Assembly (NCBI GenBank): GCA_000434235.1
Contig: FR891974.1
Span: 1 to 30,638, forward strand
DNA: 30,638 nt
Direction: 5' to 3'
Source of the DNA: Alistipes sp. CAG:268
GTDB taxonomy: Bacteria > Bacteroidota > Bacteroidia > Bacteroidales > Rikenellaceae
Below, one piece after another: positions 1-7,883 of this stretch. Positions within the stretch are counted from its first letter, which is position 1. Each line of letters opens with the position of its first letter. The translations under genes were made by a program, and so were the position numbers. The notes under the pieces are model-generated. The model did not search any database. It was not told where the DNA came from and saw only the letters and a program-made list of their open reading frames with translations.

Positions 1-697
1 TGAACCGCGCCACGAAATAGCAGGCGAACTCCCGCCCCACGTAACCCTGGTTGCCCACGCGCCCCGCCACCGTGGTGAAACCCTCGATCTCGTTGCGCTC
101 GGGAATGACCCGGAAATAACTGCCCTTGTCGCTCCGCGGGTTGTCGATCAGGATGTGCGACTGCTCCGACTCGGGATAGGTGAAACGGAAAAAGCCGGAC
201 TTCGAGGCGGCGGTCAGCTCGGCCCGGATGCCGTAGTCGTCGAGGTTCACGGCATAGTAATGGGGTTTGGCCGTCTCGCTGTCGTGCGAATAGCTCGAGG
301 CGCGCTCGGCGGCATCGACCTTCAACGTCCCCACCGACGGCATGATCGTAAAGGCTCCGTACTCCGACATGGCCGCGCCGTTGGGATAGTGCGTGGCACG
401 GAACCCCTGCAGCCTGTCGTGCTGCCAGGCATAGGCGATGTCGTTCTCGGCGGTCTGGGGCGACCACTGGGTCATTGCAAACGGCAGTCCCACGCCCGGA
501 TAGACGAATCCGTGGGGACGTTCGGCATTGCTCAGCGTGGACTGTTTCCGCCATACGTCGGTACCGATCCGGGTATCGACATATTCGAGCAGGCTGCCCG
601 ACGGTTCTGTCGTCCCGTCGGTGCGGGATGCAGCCTCCGCGGCCTGAAAAAAAACGAGGGCTCCCAGGAGCAGGCGAAGTTTCGGATGATGGTGCAT
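1..697 (-). CDS. GH92 family glycosidase, N-terminal part (cut by window start)
   Basis: The first 232 codons of an exported glycoside hydrolase of family GH92, whose members are mostly exo-acting alpha-mannosidases. The start is the ATG at 697-695. A signal peptide follows ([22 protein letters not shown]), then the GH92 N-terminal beta-sandwich: [35 protein letters not shown] and [19 protein letters not shown]. The later [31 protein letters not shown] segment is typical of GH92 and resembles the corresponding stretch of the second GH92 gene in this window. The catalytic (alpha/alpha)6 domain lies beyond the left edge, so substrate and catalytic residues cannot be judged. A TAnnTTTG promoter box lies about 85 bp upstream, and a perfect 40-bp palindrome sits in the predicted leader. 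Family assignment is firm; alpha-mannosidase activity is an inference from the family. Confidence 0.9.
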   Translation of the reverse strand, partial: MHHHPKLRLLLGALVFFQAAEAASRTDGTTEPSGSLLEYVDTRIGTDVWRKQSTLSNAERPHGFVYPGVGLPFAMTQWSPQTAENDIAYAWQHDRLQGFRATHYPNGAAMSEYGAFTIMPSVGTLKVDAAERASSYSHDSETAKPHYYAVNLDDYGIRAELTAASKSGFFRFTYPESEQSHILIDNPRSDKGSYFRVIPERNEIEGFTTVAGRVGNQGYVGREFACYFVARF

Positions 698-714
698 TTT
701 TCTGAAGTTTGGTT

Positions 715-754
715 CGGACGGATGCAGTCCTGCGCGCAGGACTGCATCCGTCCG
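715..754. repeat. Perfect 40-bp palindrome (two 20-bp arms, no spacer)
   Basis: Bases 715-734 are the exact reverse complement of 735-754, centred on TGCG|CGCA; the arms begin CGGACGGATGCA. The palindrome lies 17 bp upstream of the GH92 ATG and downstream of that gene's predicted promoter. It would therefore fold into a hairpin of roughly 18 base pairs in the 5' leader of the GH92 mRNA. No T tract follows on the minus strand, so it is not a standard intrinsic terminator. It could also be a DNA site for a dimeric protein. I did not notice a second copy in the window. Confidence 0.9.
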
Positions 755-782
755 GAGCTGTCCCCATGCGCGACAGGACCGA

Positions 783-790
783 CAAAAATA
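783..790 (-). promoter_or_regulatory. Predicted -7 box of the GH92 gene (TATTTTTG)
   Basis: The minus strand reads TATTTTTG, a match to the Bacteroidota -7 consensus TAnnTTTG. No convincing -33 box is seen. It gives a leader of about 80 nt, long for this window, with half of it taken by the palindrome at 715-754. Confidence 0.5.
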
Positions 791-960
791 ACAAGAAATC
801 GGCAATCTTCCCCCTCTTTTCGCCGGATTTTGCACCTTGCATTCCGGCGCCGACCTGCTGCCGCGCTTCCTCCGAGGGCCGCATTCCCCGCCATCGGCGG
901 TTATTTGGCCGCAAAGGCTCCGTTTTTGCCGCAGAGGGTTCCATATTCGCACAAAAACAG

Positions 961-968
961 TATCTTTG
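961..968 (+). promoter_or_regulatory. Predicted -7 box of purC (TATCTTTG)
   Basis: TATCTTTG matches TAnnTTTG and lies 23 bp before the purC ATG, giving a short leader of about 20 nt. No clear -33 box. No purine-box or riboswitch structure is evident. Confidence 0.6.
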
Positions 969-991
969 CAGGCGATAAACCTGCAAACACA

Positions 992-1951
992 ATGAACGCT
1001 ATCACACGCACCGATTTCACCTTCGAAGGCCAGAAAAGCAAATATGTGGGCAAAGTCCGCGACGTATACGACATCGACGACCGATACCTCGTCATGGTCG
1101 TGACCGACCGGATCTCGGCCTTCGACGTCGTCCTGCCCGAGGGCATTCCCTACAAGGGACAGGTACTCAACCAGATCGCCGCCAAGTTCCTCGATGCTAC
1201 CGCAGACATCCTTCCCAACTGGAAGATCGCCGTTCCCGACCCGATGGTCACCGTGGGCCGCAAGTGCGAGCCCTTCAAGGTGGAGATGGTCATCCGCGGA
1301 TACCTCTCGGGCCACGCCTGGCGGGAGTACAAGGCCGGCAAGCGGACCATCTGCGGCGTGGAGATGCCCGAAGGGATGGTCGAGAACCAGCGGTTCCCCG
1401 AGCCGATCATCACCCCGACCTCGAAGGCCGCCGAGGGCCACGACGAGGATATCTCGAAGGAGGAGATCATCGCATCGGGGCTCGTAAGCCGCGAGGAGTA
1501 CGAGCAGCTCGAAAAATATACGCGGGCGATCTACCGGCGGGGCTGCGAAATCGCCGCCCGGATGGGTCTGATCCTCGTGGACACGAAATACGAGTTCGGC
1601 AAGAAGAACGGCGTCATCTACCTCATGGACGAGATCCACACCCCCGATTCGTCGCGCTACTTCTATGCCGAAGGCTACGAGGAGCGGCTGGCCAGGGGCG
1701 AGCGCCAGAAGCAGCTTTCGAAGGAGTTCGTGCGGGAGTGGCTCATGGCCAACGGTTTCCAGGGACAGGCCGGACAGCAGGTTCCCGAGATGACCCCCGA
1801 GATCGTCGGCGGCATCACCGACCGCTACGTCGAGCTCTACGAGCAGATCACCGGCGAGAAGTTTGTCAAGGCCGAAGGGGCGACGGACACGCAGGCCATC
1901 CTGCAGCGGATCGAGAAGAACGTCTCCGAGTGCCTGAAGGGCCTCAAATAG
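992..1951 (+). CDS. purC: Phosphoribosylaminoimidazole-succinocarboxamide synthase (SAICAR synthetase)
   Basis: 319 aa. Catalyses ATP-dependent ligation of L-aspartate to CAIR to give SAICAR in cytosolic de novo purine synthesis. Family motifs are clear: [12 protein letters not shown] near the N terminus, [20 protein letters not shown] (the SAICAR synthetase signature region), [13 protein letters not shown], and [30 protein letters not shown]. It is longer than the roughly 240-aa enterobacterial enzyme and resembles the approximately 300-aa form. The reading frame stays open far upstream, but the ATG at 992 is chosen because similarity begins there and a TAnnTTTG box lies 23 bp before it. It is followed by a strong hairpin and is not linked to other purine genes; purB occurs 18 kb away in this window. 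Confidence 0.97.
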   Translation: MNAITRTDFTFEGQKSKYVGKVRDVYDIDDRYLVMVVTDRISAFDVVLPEGIPYKGQVLNQIAAKFLDATADILPNWKIAVPDPMVTVGRKCEPFKVEMVIRGYLSGHAWREYKAGKRTICGVEMPEGMVENQRFPEPIITPTSKAAEGHDEDISKEEIIASGLVSREEYEQLEKYTRAIYRRGCEIAARMGLILVDTKYEFGKKNGVIYLMDEIHTPDSSRYFYAEGYEERLARGERQKQLSKEFVREWLMANGFQGQAGQQVPEMTPEIVGGITDRYVELYEQITGEKFVKAEGATDTQAILQRIEKNVSECLKGLK

Positions 1952-1988
1952 GATCATCTTCCGGCCTCGGGCCTCAAGATTCCAGGCA

Positions 1989-2037
1989 GCAAACAGGCGG
2001 CAAAATGTTTTGCCGCCTGTTTGCCGTCTGACGGCAA
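1989..2037 (+). terminator. Hairpin pair after purC, probable terminator
   Basis: A 17-bp perfect stem (1989-2005 with 2008-2024, loop TG) carries an A/T-rich apex, GGCAAAA-TG-TTTTGCC. A second hairpin, TTGCCGT-CTG-ACGGCAA at 2021-2037, shares bases 2021-2024 with it. There is no downstream T tract, so termination strength is uncertain. Confidence 0.55.
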
Positions 2038-2111
2038 GCCACTTCCTGCCTCTCCGGCCGAATCGGCACCCTCCCCCGCACCGCCGTCTTTCGGGCGGTC
2101 GAATTAATTGG

Positions 2112-2119
2112 TATATTTG
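2112..2119 (+). promoter_or_regulatory. Predicted -7 box of tex (TATATTTG)
   Basis: TATATTTG fits TAnnTTTG and sits 53 bp before the tex ATG. A weak TTTC lies about 19 bp upstream in the -33 position. Confidence 0.55.
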
Positions 2120-2172
2120 CAGCCTCGGACCTGCCGGCAGCACCGGGGAAAAAGGCTCCGAACCGACACATC

Positions 2173-4290
2173 ATGCTCGAACAGATCATCTCACAACGAC
2201 TCCAGATTCCCCTGCCACAGGTCGAAGGCACCGTCCGCCTGCTGCGCGAGGGGGCCACAATCCCCTTCATCAGCCGCTACCGCAAGGAGGTCACCGGCTC
2301 GCTCGACGAGGTGGCCGTCGGCTCCGTCCGCGACCTGCTGGAACGGCTCACCGAACTCGAGGCCCGCAAACGGACGATCCTCTCCACGATCGAAGAGCAG
2401 GGACGGCTGACCGGCGAACTCCGTACACGGATCGAGGCGAGCTGGGACGCCGCCGAGGTCGAGGACCTCTACCTGCCCTACAAGCCCCGCCGGCGGACCC
2501 GCGCCGCAGCCGCCCGCGAGCGGGGGCTGGAGCCGCTGGCCAACCTGCTCATGGCGCAGCACACGCCCGACATCCGGCGACAGGCGCAGCGGTTCGTCAC
2601 GGCCGAAGTGCCGACTGCCGACGACGCGCTGGCCGGAGCCTCGGACATCGTCGCCGAACGGATGGCCGAGGACGACCGGATCCGCAGCGAGGTGCGCCGC
2701 AACTTCTCGCGCGAGGGGATCGTGCATGCGCGCGTGGCGAAGGGCAAGGAGCAGCAGGGCGCGAAATACGCCGACTACTTCGATGCCGCGACGCCCGTCC
2801 GATCGGTTTCGTCACACCGCCTGCTGGCCATGCTGCGAGGCGAGGAGGAGGGCATCCTGAAAGTCTCGGTGGAGGTCGATGCGGAGCGGATCATCGAACG
2901 GATCCGCCGCCGGTTCATCCGCCCCGGATCAACGACCCGCACGTGGCTGGAAGCAGCCGCCTCCGACGCCTTCCGCCGGCTGATCCGCCCCTCGATTGAG
3001 AGCGAAACACTCGCGGCCGCCAAGGAGCGCGCCGACGACGAGGCCATCCGCATCTTTGCCGAAAACCTCCGCCAGCTGCTGCTCGCCTCACCGCTCGGGC
3101 AGAAGCGCGTCATCGCCCTCGACCCCGGGTTCCGCACCGGATGCAAGGTCGTGGCGCTCGACGCACAGGGGAACCTGCTCCACCATACGGTCATCTACCC
3201 CCACCCGCCCCAGTCGCGCACGGCCGAGGCAGCCGAGACGCTCCGCCGTCTGGCAGCTCGTTACCGCACGGAGGCGATGGCCATCGGCGACGGAACGGCC
3301 GGCCGCGAAACCGAACAGTTCGTCCGCGGACTGAAGCTTCAGGGTGTGGAGCTGTACACGGTCAGCGAAGACGGCGCCTCGGTCTACTCCGCATCGGCCG
3401 CGGCCCGCGAGGAGTTCCCCGACGAGGACGTAACCGTCCGCGGCGCCGTGAGCATCGGCCGAAGGCTGATCGACCCGCTGTCGGAGCTGGTGAAGATCGA
3501 CCCCAAGTCGATCGGCGTCGGCCAGTACCAGCACAGCGTGGACCAGGCGAAACTCCGGGCCCGGCTCGGAGATGTGGTAGAAAGCTGCGTGAACCGCGTG
3601 GGAGTCAATATCAACACCGCCTCGAAACACATCCTCACCTACATCTCGGGCCTCGGGCCCGCCCTGGCCGAGAACATCGTCGCCTACCGGGCCGCGAACG
3701 GAGACTTCCGTACACGGAGCGAGCTGAAGAAGGTACCGCGCCTCGGGGCCAAGGCCTTCGAGCAGGCGGCCGGGTTCCTGCGCATCGTCGGAGGCCGGAA
3801 CCCGCTGGACAACAGCGCCGTGCACCCCGAATCCTACCCGATCGTCGAACGCATGGCCGCCGATGCCGGCGTAAGCGTCGAGCGCCTGCTCGCCGACCGC
3901 GAGCTGCGGCGCACGATCCGCCCCGAACGCTACGTCACCGCGCAGGCCGGGCTCCCCACCGTGACCGACATCCTCGAGGCGCTCGACAAACGGGGGCTCG
4001 ACCCCCGCGAGGAGCTGCACACCTTCGCCTTCGCTCCCGACGTGCGGACGATCGACGACCTGCGCGAAGGGATGACCCTGCCGGGCATCGTCACCAACAT
4101 CACCGCCTTCGGCGCCTTTGTGGACATCGGCATCAAGCAGGACGGGCTGGTGCATGTCTCACAGCTGGCCGACCGCTACGTCGCCTCGCCGGCCGAGGTG
4201 GTCCGCCTCGGGCAGCATGTCGAGGTGCGCGTTACGGGTATCGACACGCTCCGGAGCCGCATCTCGCTCTCGATGCGCCGGGACGGATAG
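2173..4290 (+). CDS. tex: Tex family S1 domain RNA-binding/transcription accessory protein
   Basis: 705 aa, cytosolic. Tex proteins are conserved RNA/DNA-binding factors resembling eukaryotic Spt6. Visible in order: the Tex N-terminal helical domain (EGATIPFISRYRKEVTGSLDEV), an RNase H-like YqgF domain (VIALDPGFRTGCKVVALDAQGN, then AIGDGTAGRETEQFV), and the conserved VYSASAAAREEFPDEDVTVRGAVSIGRRLIDPLSELVKIDPKSIGVGQYQHSV block. Next come helix-hairpin-helix repeats (NTASKHILTYISGLGPALAENIVAYR) and a C-terminal S1 domain at about 635-702 (GIVTNITAFGAFVDIGIKQDGLVHVSQLADRYV). Length is slightly below the usual 710-780. The ATG is preceded by a promoter box at 2112. Single-gene unit ending in a bidirectional terminator shared with the convergent GH92 gene. 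Confidence 0.96.
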   Translation: MLEQIISQRLQIPLPQVEGTVRLLREGATIPFISRYRKEVTGSLDEVAVGSVRDLLERLTELEARKRTILSTIEEQGRLTGELRTRIEASWDAAEVEDLYLPYKPRRRTRAAAARERGLEPLANLLMAQHTPDIRRQAQRFVTAEVPTADDALAGASDIVAERMAEDDRIRSEVRRNFSREGIVHARVAKGKEQQGAKYADYFDAATPVRSVSSHRLLAMLRGEEEGILKVSVEVDAERIIERIRRRFIRPGSTTRTWLEAAASDAFRRLIRPSIESETLAAAKERADDEAIRIFAENLRQLLLASPLGQKRVIALDPGFRTGCKVVALDAQGNLLHHTVIYPHPPQSRTAEAAETLRRLAARYRTEAMAIGDGTAGRETEQFVRGLKLQGVELYTVSEDGASVYSASAAAREEFPDEDVTVRGAVSIGRRLIDPLSELVKIDPKSIGVGQYQHSVDQAKLRARLGDVVESCVNRVGVNINTASKHILTYISGLGPALAENIVAYRAANGDFRTRSELKKVPRLGAKAFEQAAGFLRIVGGRNPLDNSAVHPESYPIVERMAADAGVSVERLLADRELRRTIRPERYVTAQAGLPTVTDILEALDKRGLDPREELHTFAFAPDVRTIDDLREGMTLPGIVTNITAFGAFVDIGIKQDGLVHVSQLADRYVASPAEVVRLGQHVEVRVTGIDTLRSRISLSMRRDG

Positions 4291-4313
4291 CCCGGCAGCC
4301 GCACCGCAAGACG

Positions 4314-4349
4314 AAGGGCGGGCGAACCCGATGAGGTTCGCCCGCCCTT
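4314..4349. terminator. Bidirectional terminator between tex and GH92
   Basis: A perfect 15-bp stem, AAGGGCGGGCGAACC paired with its complement ending CGCCCGCCCTT, loop CGATGA. It lies between two convergent genes. T-rich bases are within the stem ends rather than in a long tail. Confidence 0.75.
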
Positions 4350-4371
4350 TGCGTCTCCGTCCGGACAGGGA

Positions 4372-6516
4372 TCATTCCGCATCCGGAGCCGTGCGGATCA
4401 CCAGCTCGCCCTCGCCCAGCGCATCGTGGGCGACGAACCACCCCTCGACAGGCTTTCCGCTGCAGGTAACCGATTCGATCCGGCGCCCCTCGCCCTCACG
4501 GCGGATCGTCCAACGGTGTCCGTCGCCGAGCGCCACCTCCGTACGGTCGAACAGTGGCACGGTGACGATGTACTCCGGATCGGCCGGCGAGTAGGTATAG
4601 AGGCCGATGGCATTCAGCACGTACCACGACGACATCTCCCCGGCATCGTCCATGCCGCAGAGGGCCAGTCCTTCGGGGCCCATGCCGTAGAAACGGTCGA
4701 GGATGTAGTCGATGAGCTCCTGCGAACGCTCCTGGCGGCCGATGAAGTAGTAGAGGTAGGCAAAGCCGTGGTCGGGCTGGTTGCCATGGCAGTACTGCCC
4801 GATGAAACACGAGAGGTTATCGACCTCGTACCCCTCCCACGGGATCGAGAAGAGGCGGTCGAGTTGCTCGCCGAAGGCCTCGCGGCTCGGGTAGAGCGCG
4901 ATGAGCCCCTCGGTGTCGTGCGGGGCGAAGAAGGTCTGCTGCCAGGCGTTCGCCTCGCGGTACATGTATTCGTAGTAGGGATAACGCTCCTCGAAGGGGG
5001 TGATCCACGACCCGTCCTCCAGGCGGCCGCGCATGAGTCCCGTCGAAGGATCGAAGCAGTTGCGGTAGTTCTTCGTGCGGGCCATCAGCAGGTCGTGGTT
5101 CTCCCTGTCGCCCAGCGCCTCGGCCAGCAGCGCCACGGCGTAGTCGTCGTAGGCGTATTCGAGTGTCTTCGTGACGGCCGCCCGACAGACCGTGTTGGTC
5201 ACCGGATGGTCGTAGTTCATCTCGGGGATGTAGCCGCGGGCGATGTATTCGTCGAGCCACGGACGGCTCGGGCCCTGCACCGTGGCATTGCGCAGCACGA
5301 GGTTGTAGGCACGCTTCACGTCGAAGCCCCGGATGCCGCGCAGGTAGCTGCCGGCCACGAATGCCGAGGCATGGTCACCGTGGAAGAAGGTCGGCATGAA
5401 GCCTCCGCGCTTCTCGCCGCGGTCGGTATCGGAGCTGATGACATCGGCCGCCACGTCGGGGGCAAGCAGTCCCAGGAGGATCAGTTTGTTGCGGTAGTCA
5501 TCCCAGTAGGAGGGACTTGTATAGTAACGGAAATTTGCATCGCGGACGACTTCGCCCCGTTCGTCGGTATATTCGCCGTTCACGTCGCTGCGCAGCGCCG
5601 GCCAGAGGAACGCACGGTAGAGCGACGAGTAGAAGAGTCCCTTCTCGCGTTCCGTGCCGCCCTCGACGCGGATACGGCCCAACAGGTCGTTCCACGTATC
5701 TGCAGCCGCCTGACGCACCTCGGCAAAGGAGCGGCCGAGCAGTTCGGCCTCGAGGTTCCCGCGGGCGTTCGCCTCGCTCACGAACGAGAAGCCGATGCGC
5801 AGTTCGAGGGGTCCCTCTCCCTCGCCAAAGCGCACGATACGGATCTCGCGGTCGCCTTCCCGAACCGGTTCGACTCCCGTCACGGAGCGGTTGGCCACGG
5901 CATAGAAGTACATCGTCTCGCCGGTCCGCTGCCATCCGGCAAAGGTGTTGTCACCCACCTTGCGGATCTCCCAGCCGCGGACCCGCTCGTTCGAGCGCTG
6001 CAGGTCGGCCAGCACCGAAGGCTCGGCCCCCTCGGGGAAGGTGTAGCGGTGCAGGGCGCAGCGCAGCGTCGTCGTCAGTTCGGCATCGACACCGTAACGG
6101 TCGAGGAAGACCTCGTAGTAGCCCGGGGCGGCCGTCTCACGGTCGTGGCTGTAGGGCGAGCAGTAATCCTCCGGAGTCGGGATTCCGGTTACGGGCAGCA
6201 GCGGGATGTGGCACAGGTTCCAGTGCCCCTTGTTCGAGTGGGTGAACCCGTAAATCACCGTATCCTCGTACTGGTAGCCCGAGCCGCTGTGGAACTTGGT
6301 GACGGGACTCGCCTGCACCAGGGCGTTGGGCAGCGACGCCCCGGGAAAGACTTCGGCTCCCCAGGTGCGCTTCGTGGGCCGGAAGCCCAGATCGGCACTG
6401 TCCCACAGCGTGGCTGTTCCGAGCAGCGGATTGACATAATCGGTGAGTTGTTTTTGCTGCGGGGCACACCCGACAGCCGTTGCCAGCAAGGCAATGAGCA
6501 GAAAGGTTCTTCGCAT
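4372..6516 (-). CDS. GH92 family glycosidase, lipoprotein
   Basis: 714 aa exported glycosidase of family GH92 (calcium-dependent exo-alpha-mannosidases in characterised members). The start MRRTFLLIALLATAVGC is chosen: it gives a clean lipobox, and the only upstream start is a TTG overlapping the promoter box. The N-terminal beta domain begins DYVNPLLGTATLWDSADLGF; the catalytic (alpha/alpha)6 barrel covers the second half. GH92 motifs include PSYWDDYRNKLILLGLLAPD, FMPTFFHGDHASAFVAGSYLRG and EANAWQQTFFAPHDTEGLIALY, whose E-x-NAWQ Glu is probably the general acid. The GMDDAGEMSSWYVLNAIGLY region contains the probable base Asp. The usual GNEPSHH motif reads GNQPDHG here, an unusual variant, so specificity may differ from standard alpha-mannosidases. 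Convergent with tex; no SusC/SusD pair nearby. Confidence 0.93.
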   Translation of the reverse strand: MRRTFLLIALLATAVGCAPQQKQLTDYVNPLLGTATLWDSADLGFRPTKRTWGAEVFPGASLPNALVQASPVTKFHSGSGYQYEDTVIYGFTHSNKGHWNLCHIPLLPVTGIPTPEDYCSPYSHDRETAAPGYYEVFLDRYGVDAELTTTLRCALHRYTFPEGAEPSVLADLQRSNERVRGWEIRKVGDNTFAGWQRTGETMYFYAVANRSVTGVEPVREGDREIRIVRFGEGEGPLELRIGFSFVSEANARGNLEAELLGRSFAEVRQAAADTWNDLLGRIRVEGGTEREKGLFYSSLYRAFLWPALRSDVNGEYTDERGEVVRDANFRYYTSPSYWDDYRNKLILLGLLAPDVAADVISSDTDRGEKRGGFMPTFFHGDHASAFVAGSYLRGIRGFDVKRAYNLVLRNATVQGPSRPWLDEYIARGYIPEMNYDHPVTNTVCRAAVTKTLEYAYDDYAVALLAEALGDRENHDLLMARTKNYRNCFDPSTGLMRGRLEDGSWITPFEERYPYYEYMYREANAWQQTFFAPHDTEGLIALYPSREAFGEQLDRLFSIPWEGYEVDNLSCFIGQYCHGNQPDHGFAYLYYFIGRQERSQELIDYILDRFYGMGPEGLALCGMDDAGEMSSWYVLNAIGLYTYSPADPEYIVTVPLFDRTEVALGDGHRWTIRREGEGRRIESVTCSGKPVEGWFVAHDALGEGELVIRTAPDAE

Positions 6517-6537
6517 GAGTTCAGGAGATTTGTTATA

Positions 6538-6545
6538 CAAATGTA
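6538..6545 (-). promoter_or_regulatory. Predicted -7 box of second GH92 gene (TACATTTG)
   Basis: TACATTTG on the minus strand, 21 bp before the chosen ATG at 6516. It overlaps the upstream alternative TTG start, which supports using the ATG. Confidence 0.6.
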
Positions 6546-6589
6546 GCGCATTCGCCCGGTCCCGCGCAAGCGCTTTGCGGCAAAAAAGC

Positions 6590-6597
6590 TATCTTTG
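6590..6597 (+). promoter_or_regulatory. Predicted -7 box of yqaA-like gene (TATCTTTG)
   Basis: TATCTTTG on the plus strand, 41 bp before the ATG at 6639. It forms a divergent promoter pair with the GH92 box at 6538-6545. No clear -33 box. Confidence 0.55.
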
Positions 6598-6638
6598 TCC
6601 CGCAAGCAGACTATTCTTGCACAAAATCGGATAACCGC

Positions 6639-7097
6639 ATGGACGCAATCGCGCAATTTTTCGTGGAGTGGGGATACGTGGGGCTCTTCCTTTCGGCTTT
6701 CATCGCCGGAAGCATCCTGCCCTTCAGCTCCGAAGCGGTGATGGTCATCCTCACGGGCATGGGCCTCGACCCCGTCGGCTGCCTGATCGCGGCATCGCTC
6801 GGGAACACGCTGGGCGGCATGACCTGCTATTGGATCGGCTCGCTCGGCCGCACCGAGTGGATCACCCGCATCGGCATCACACCCCGCCAACTGGCCCGGG
6901 CCCGGAAATTCCTCGCCGGGCGCGGCGCCCTGATGGGATTCTTCGCCTTTCTGCCGACCATCGGCGAGGCGCTTGCCATCGTCCTCGGACTGATGCGCAG
7001 CAACGTGTGGCTCACGGGCATCTCGATGCTTGCGGGCAAGGCGCTGCGCTATGTCGTCATCCTGCTCTCGTTCGAAGGGGCCGCAGCGCTCTTCTGA
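6639..7097 (+). CDS. YqaA/DedA-type small inner membrane protein
   Basis: 152 aa integral membrane protein of the YqaA branch of the SNARE-associated (DedA-like) superfamily. An N-terminal hydrophobic hairpin (YVGLFLSAFIAGSILPFSSEAVMVIL) contains the family's re-entrant loop with a Pro and acidic residue. GCLIAASLGNTLGGMTCYWIGSLGR carries the conserved glycine-rich G-N-x-x-G motif, and FFAFLPTIGEALAIVLGLMRSN precedes a last helix. Full DedA proteins are about 200 aa; this shorter length fits YqaA. Some DedA relatives transport lipid carriers or affect membrane homeostasis; the role of YqaA is not established. It converges on ferritin and shares a terminator with it. Confidence 0.85.
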   Translation: MDAIAQFFVEWGYVGLFLSAFIAGSILPFSSEAVMVILTGMGLDPVGCLIAASLGNTLGGMTCYWIGSLGRTEWITRIGITPRQLARARKFLAGRGALMGFFAFLPTIGEALAIVLGLMRSNVWLTGISMLAGKALRYVVILLSFEGAAALF

Positions 7098-7125
7098 GCA
7101 CAACTCCCCACATGCGGAAACAACA

Positions 7126-7159
7126 GCGTCCGGATCTCCCCTGCGGGAAATCCGGACGC
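7126..7159. terminator. Bidirectional hairpin terminator (yqaA-like / ferritin)
   Basis: A 10-bp perfect outer stem GCGTCCGGAT / ATCCGGACGC with an inner TCCC-CTGC-GGGA extension, between two convergent genes. No long T tract on either side. Confidence 0.65.
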
Positions 7160-7181
7160 CGCATATCTGCCGGAAGGCCGG

Positions 7182-7703
7182 CTACTTCGACGACGCGAGC
7201 GGAGCGGCCTGCGTATAGGTCCGGGCGGCCAGCTCCTTGTCGAGCATGTAAAGCCCGAACTTGTTGCCCTCGACGGCCTCGCAGGCGCCGATCATCTCGC
7301 GCGCCGACTCCTCCTCCTCGACCTGCTCGTCGATGAACCAAACGAGCATGTTCGACGAAGCATAGTCCTTATCTCCGGCGGCGATGGCGGCCAGATTGTT
7401 GATCATCGCCGTCACCTTCTGCTCGTGTTCGAGCGTATCGCGGAACATCTCCAGCGGTGAGTCCCACGACGTGCGGACCTCGGCGATCGGCTGCAAACGC
7501 ACCTCCGCATCCCGCGAAAGGATGTAGTTCATCAGGATGCGGGCATGGTCCTGCTCCTCCTGGAACTGGACATAGAACCAGTTGGCAACGCCCTTCAGCC
7601 CCTTGGCCTCGGCGTCCACCGACATCGAAAGATAGAGATACGCCGACCACATCTCGGCGTTGATCTGCGCATTGAGCGCTTCGTGCAATTGCTGACTCAA
7701 CAT
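7182..7703 (-). CDS. ftnA: Bacterial non-haem ferritin
   Basis: 173 aa cytosolic iron-storage protein forming a 24-subunit shell in this family. Ferroxidase ligands are all present and fall at the E. coli FtnA numbers: Glu17, Glu50 and His53 (in FQEEQDHARI), Glu94 (TLEHEQKV), Gln127 and Glu130 (IDEQVEEE). Tyr24 is also present. The four-helix-bundle length is normal and the short tail lacks any extra domain. The start ATG follows a TATATTTG box by about 40 bp. The gene stands alone and converges on the membrane protein gene. Iron-dependent control is likely from the family, but I see no clear Fur box. Confidence 0.96.
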   Translation of the reverse strand: MLSQQLHEALNAQINAEMWSAYLYLSMSVDAEAKGLKGVANWFYVQFQEEQDHARILMNYILSRDAEVRLQPIAEVRTSWDSPLEMFRDTLEHEQKVTAMINNLAAIAAGDKDYASSNMLVWFIDEQVEEEESAREMIGACEAVEGNKFGLYMLDKELAARTYTQAAPLASSK

Positions 7704-7743
7704 AGTTTATCGTAATTTAAGGATTCGATCCGTTCTCTTACGA

Positions 7744-7751
7744 CAAATATA
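7744..7751 (-). promoter_or_regulatory. Predicted -7 box of ferritin gene (TATATTTG)
   Basis: TATATTTG on the minus strand, leaving a leader of about 35-38 nt. No recognisable -33 box or Fur-like palindrome around it. Confidence 0.55.
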
Positions 7752-7795
7752 GGACATTTTCCGAACTTTGAGCCGCCCCGGCAACAAATACGACG

Positions 7796-7814
7796 AAAAA
7801 TCCGCCGGGGGCGG
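7796..7814 (-). terminator. Possible intrinsic terminator of PepSY-like gene
   Basis: On the minus strand CCGCC-CCC-GGCGG is followed by A and TTTTT. The stem is only 5 bp, so this is a modest candidate. It lies about 70 bp after the stop of the gene ending at 7884. Confidence 0.4.
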
Positions 7815-7883
7815 GTTTTCGCGCAGGCCGACCGCGGCGCCCGGCAACGCAAGGCGTCCGGAGCGGATCCGCAGACTCCCGGA

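Noticed and set aside
155..991. Apparent 279-residue N-terminal extension of purC
   Set aside because: It reads through the GH92 gene on the other strand, the palindrome and the purC promoter; SAICAR synthetase similarity starts at the ATG at 992.
6517..6540. Upstream TTG start of the second GH92 gene
   Set aside because: It overlaps the predicted -7 box and would spoil the lipoprotein signal; the ATG at 6516 gives a proper one.
4426..6546. 706-aa open frame on the plus strand opposite the GH92 gene
   Set aside because: Shadow frame caused by high third-position GC in the real gene; the protein is low-complexity (Val, Gly, Arg rich) and matches no family, while the minus strand encodes a clear GH92 enzyme.
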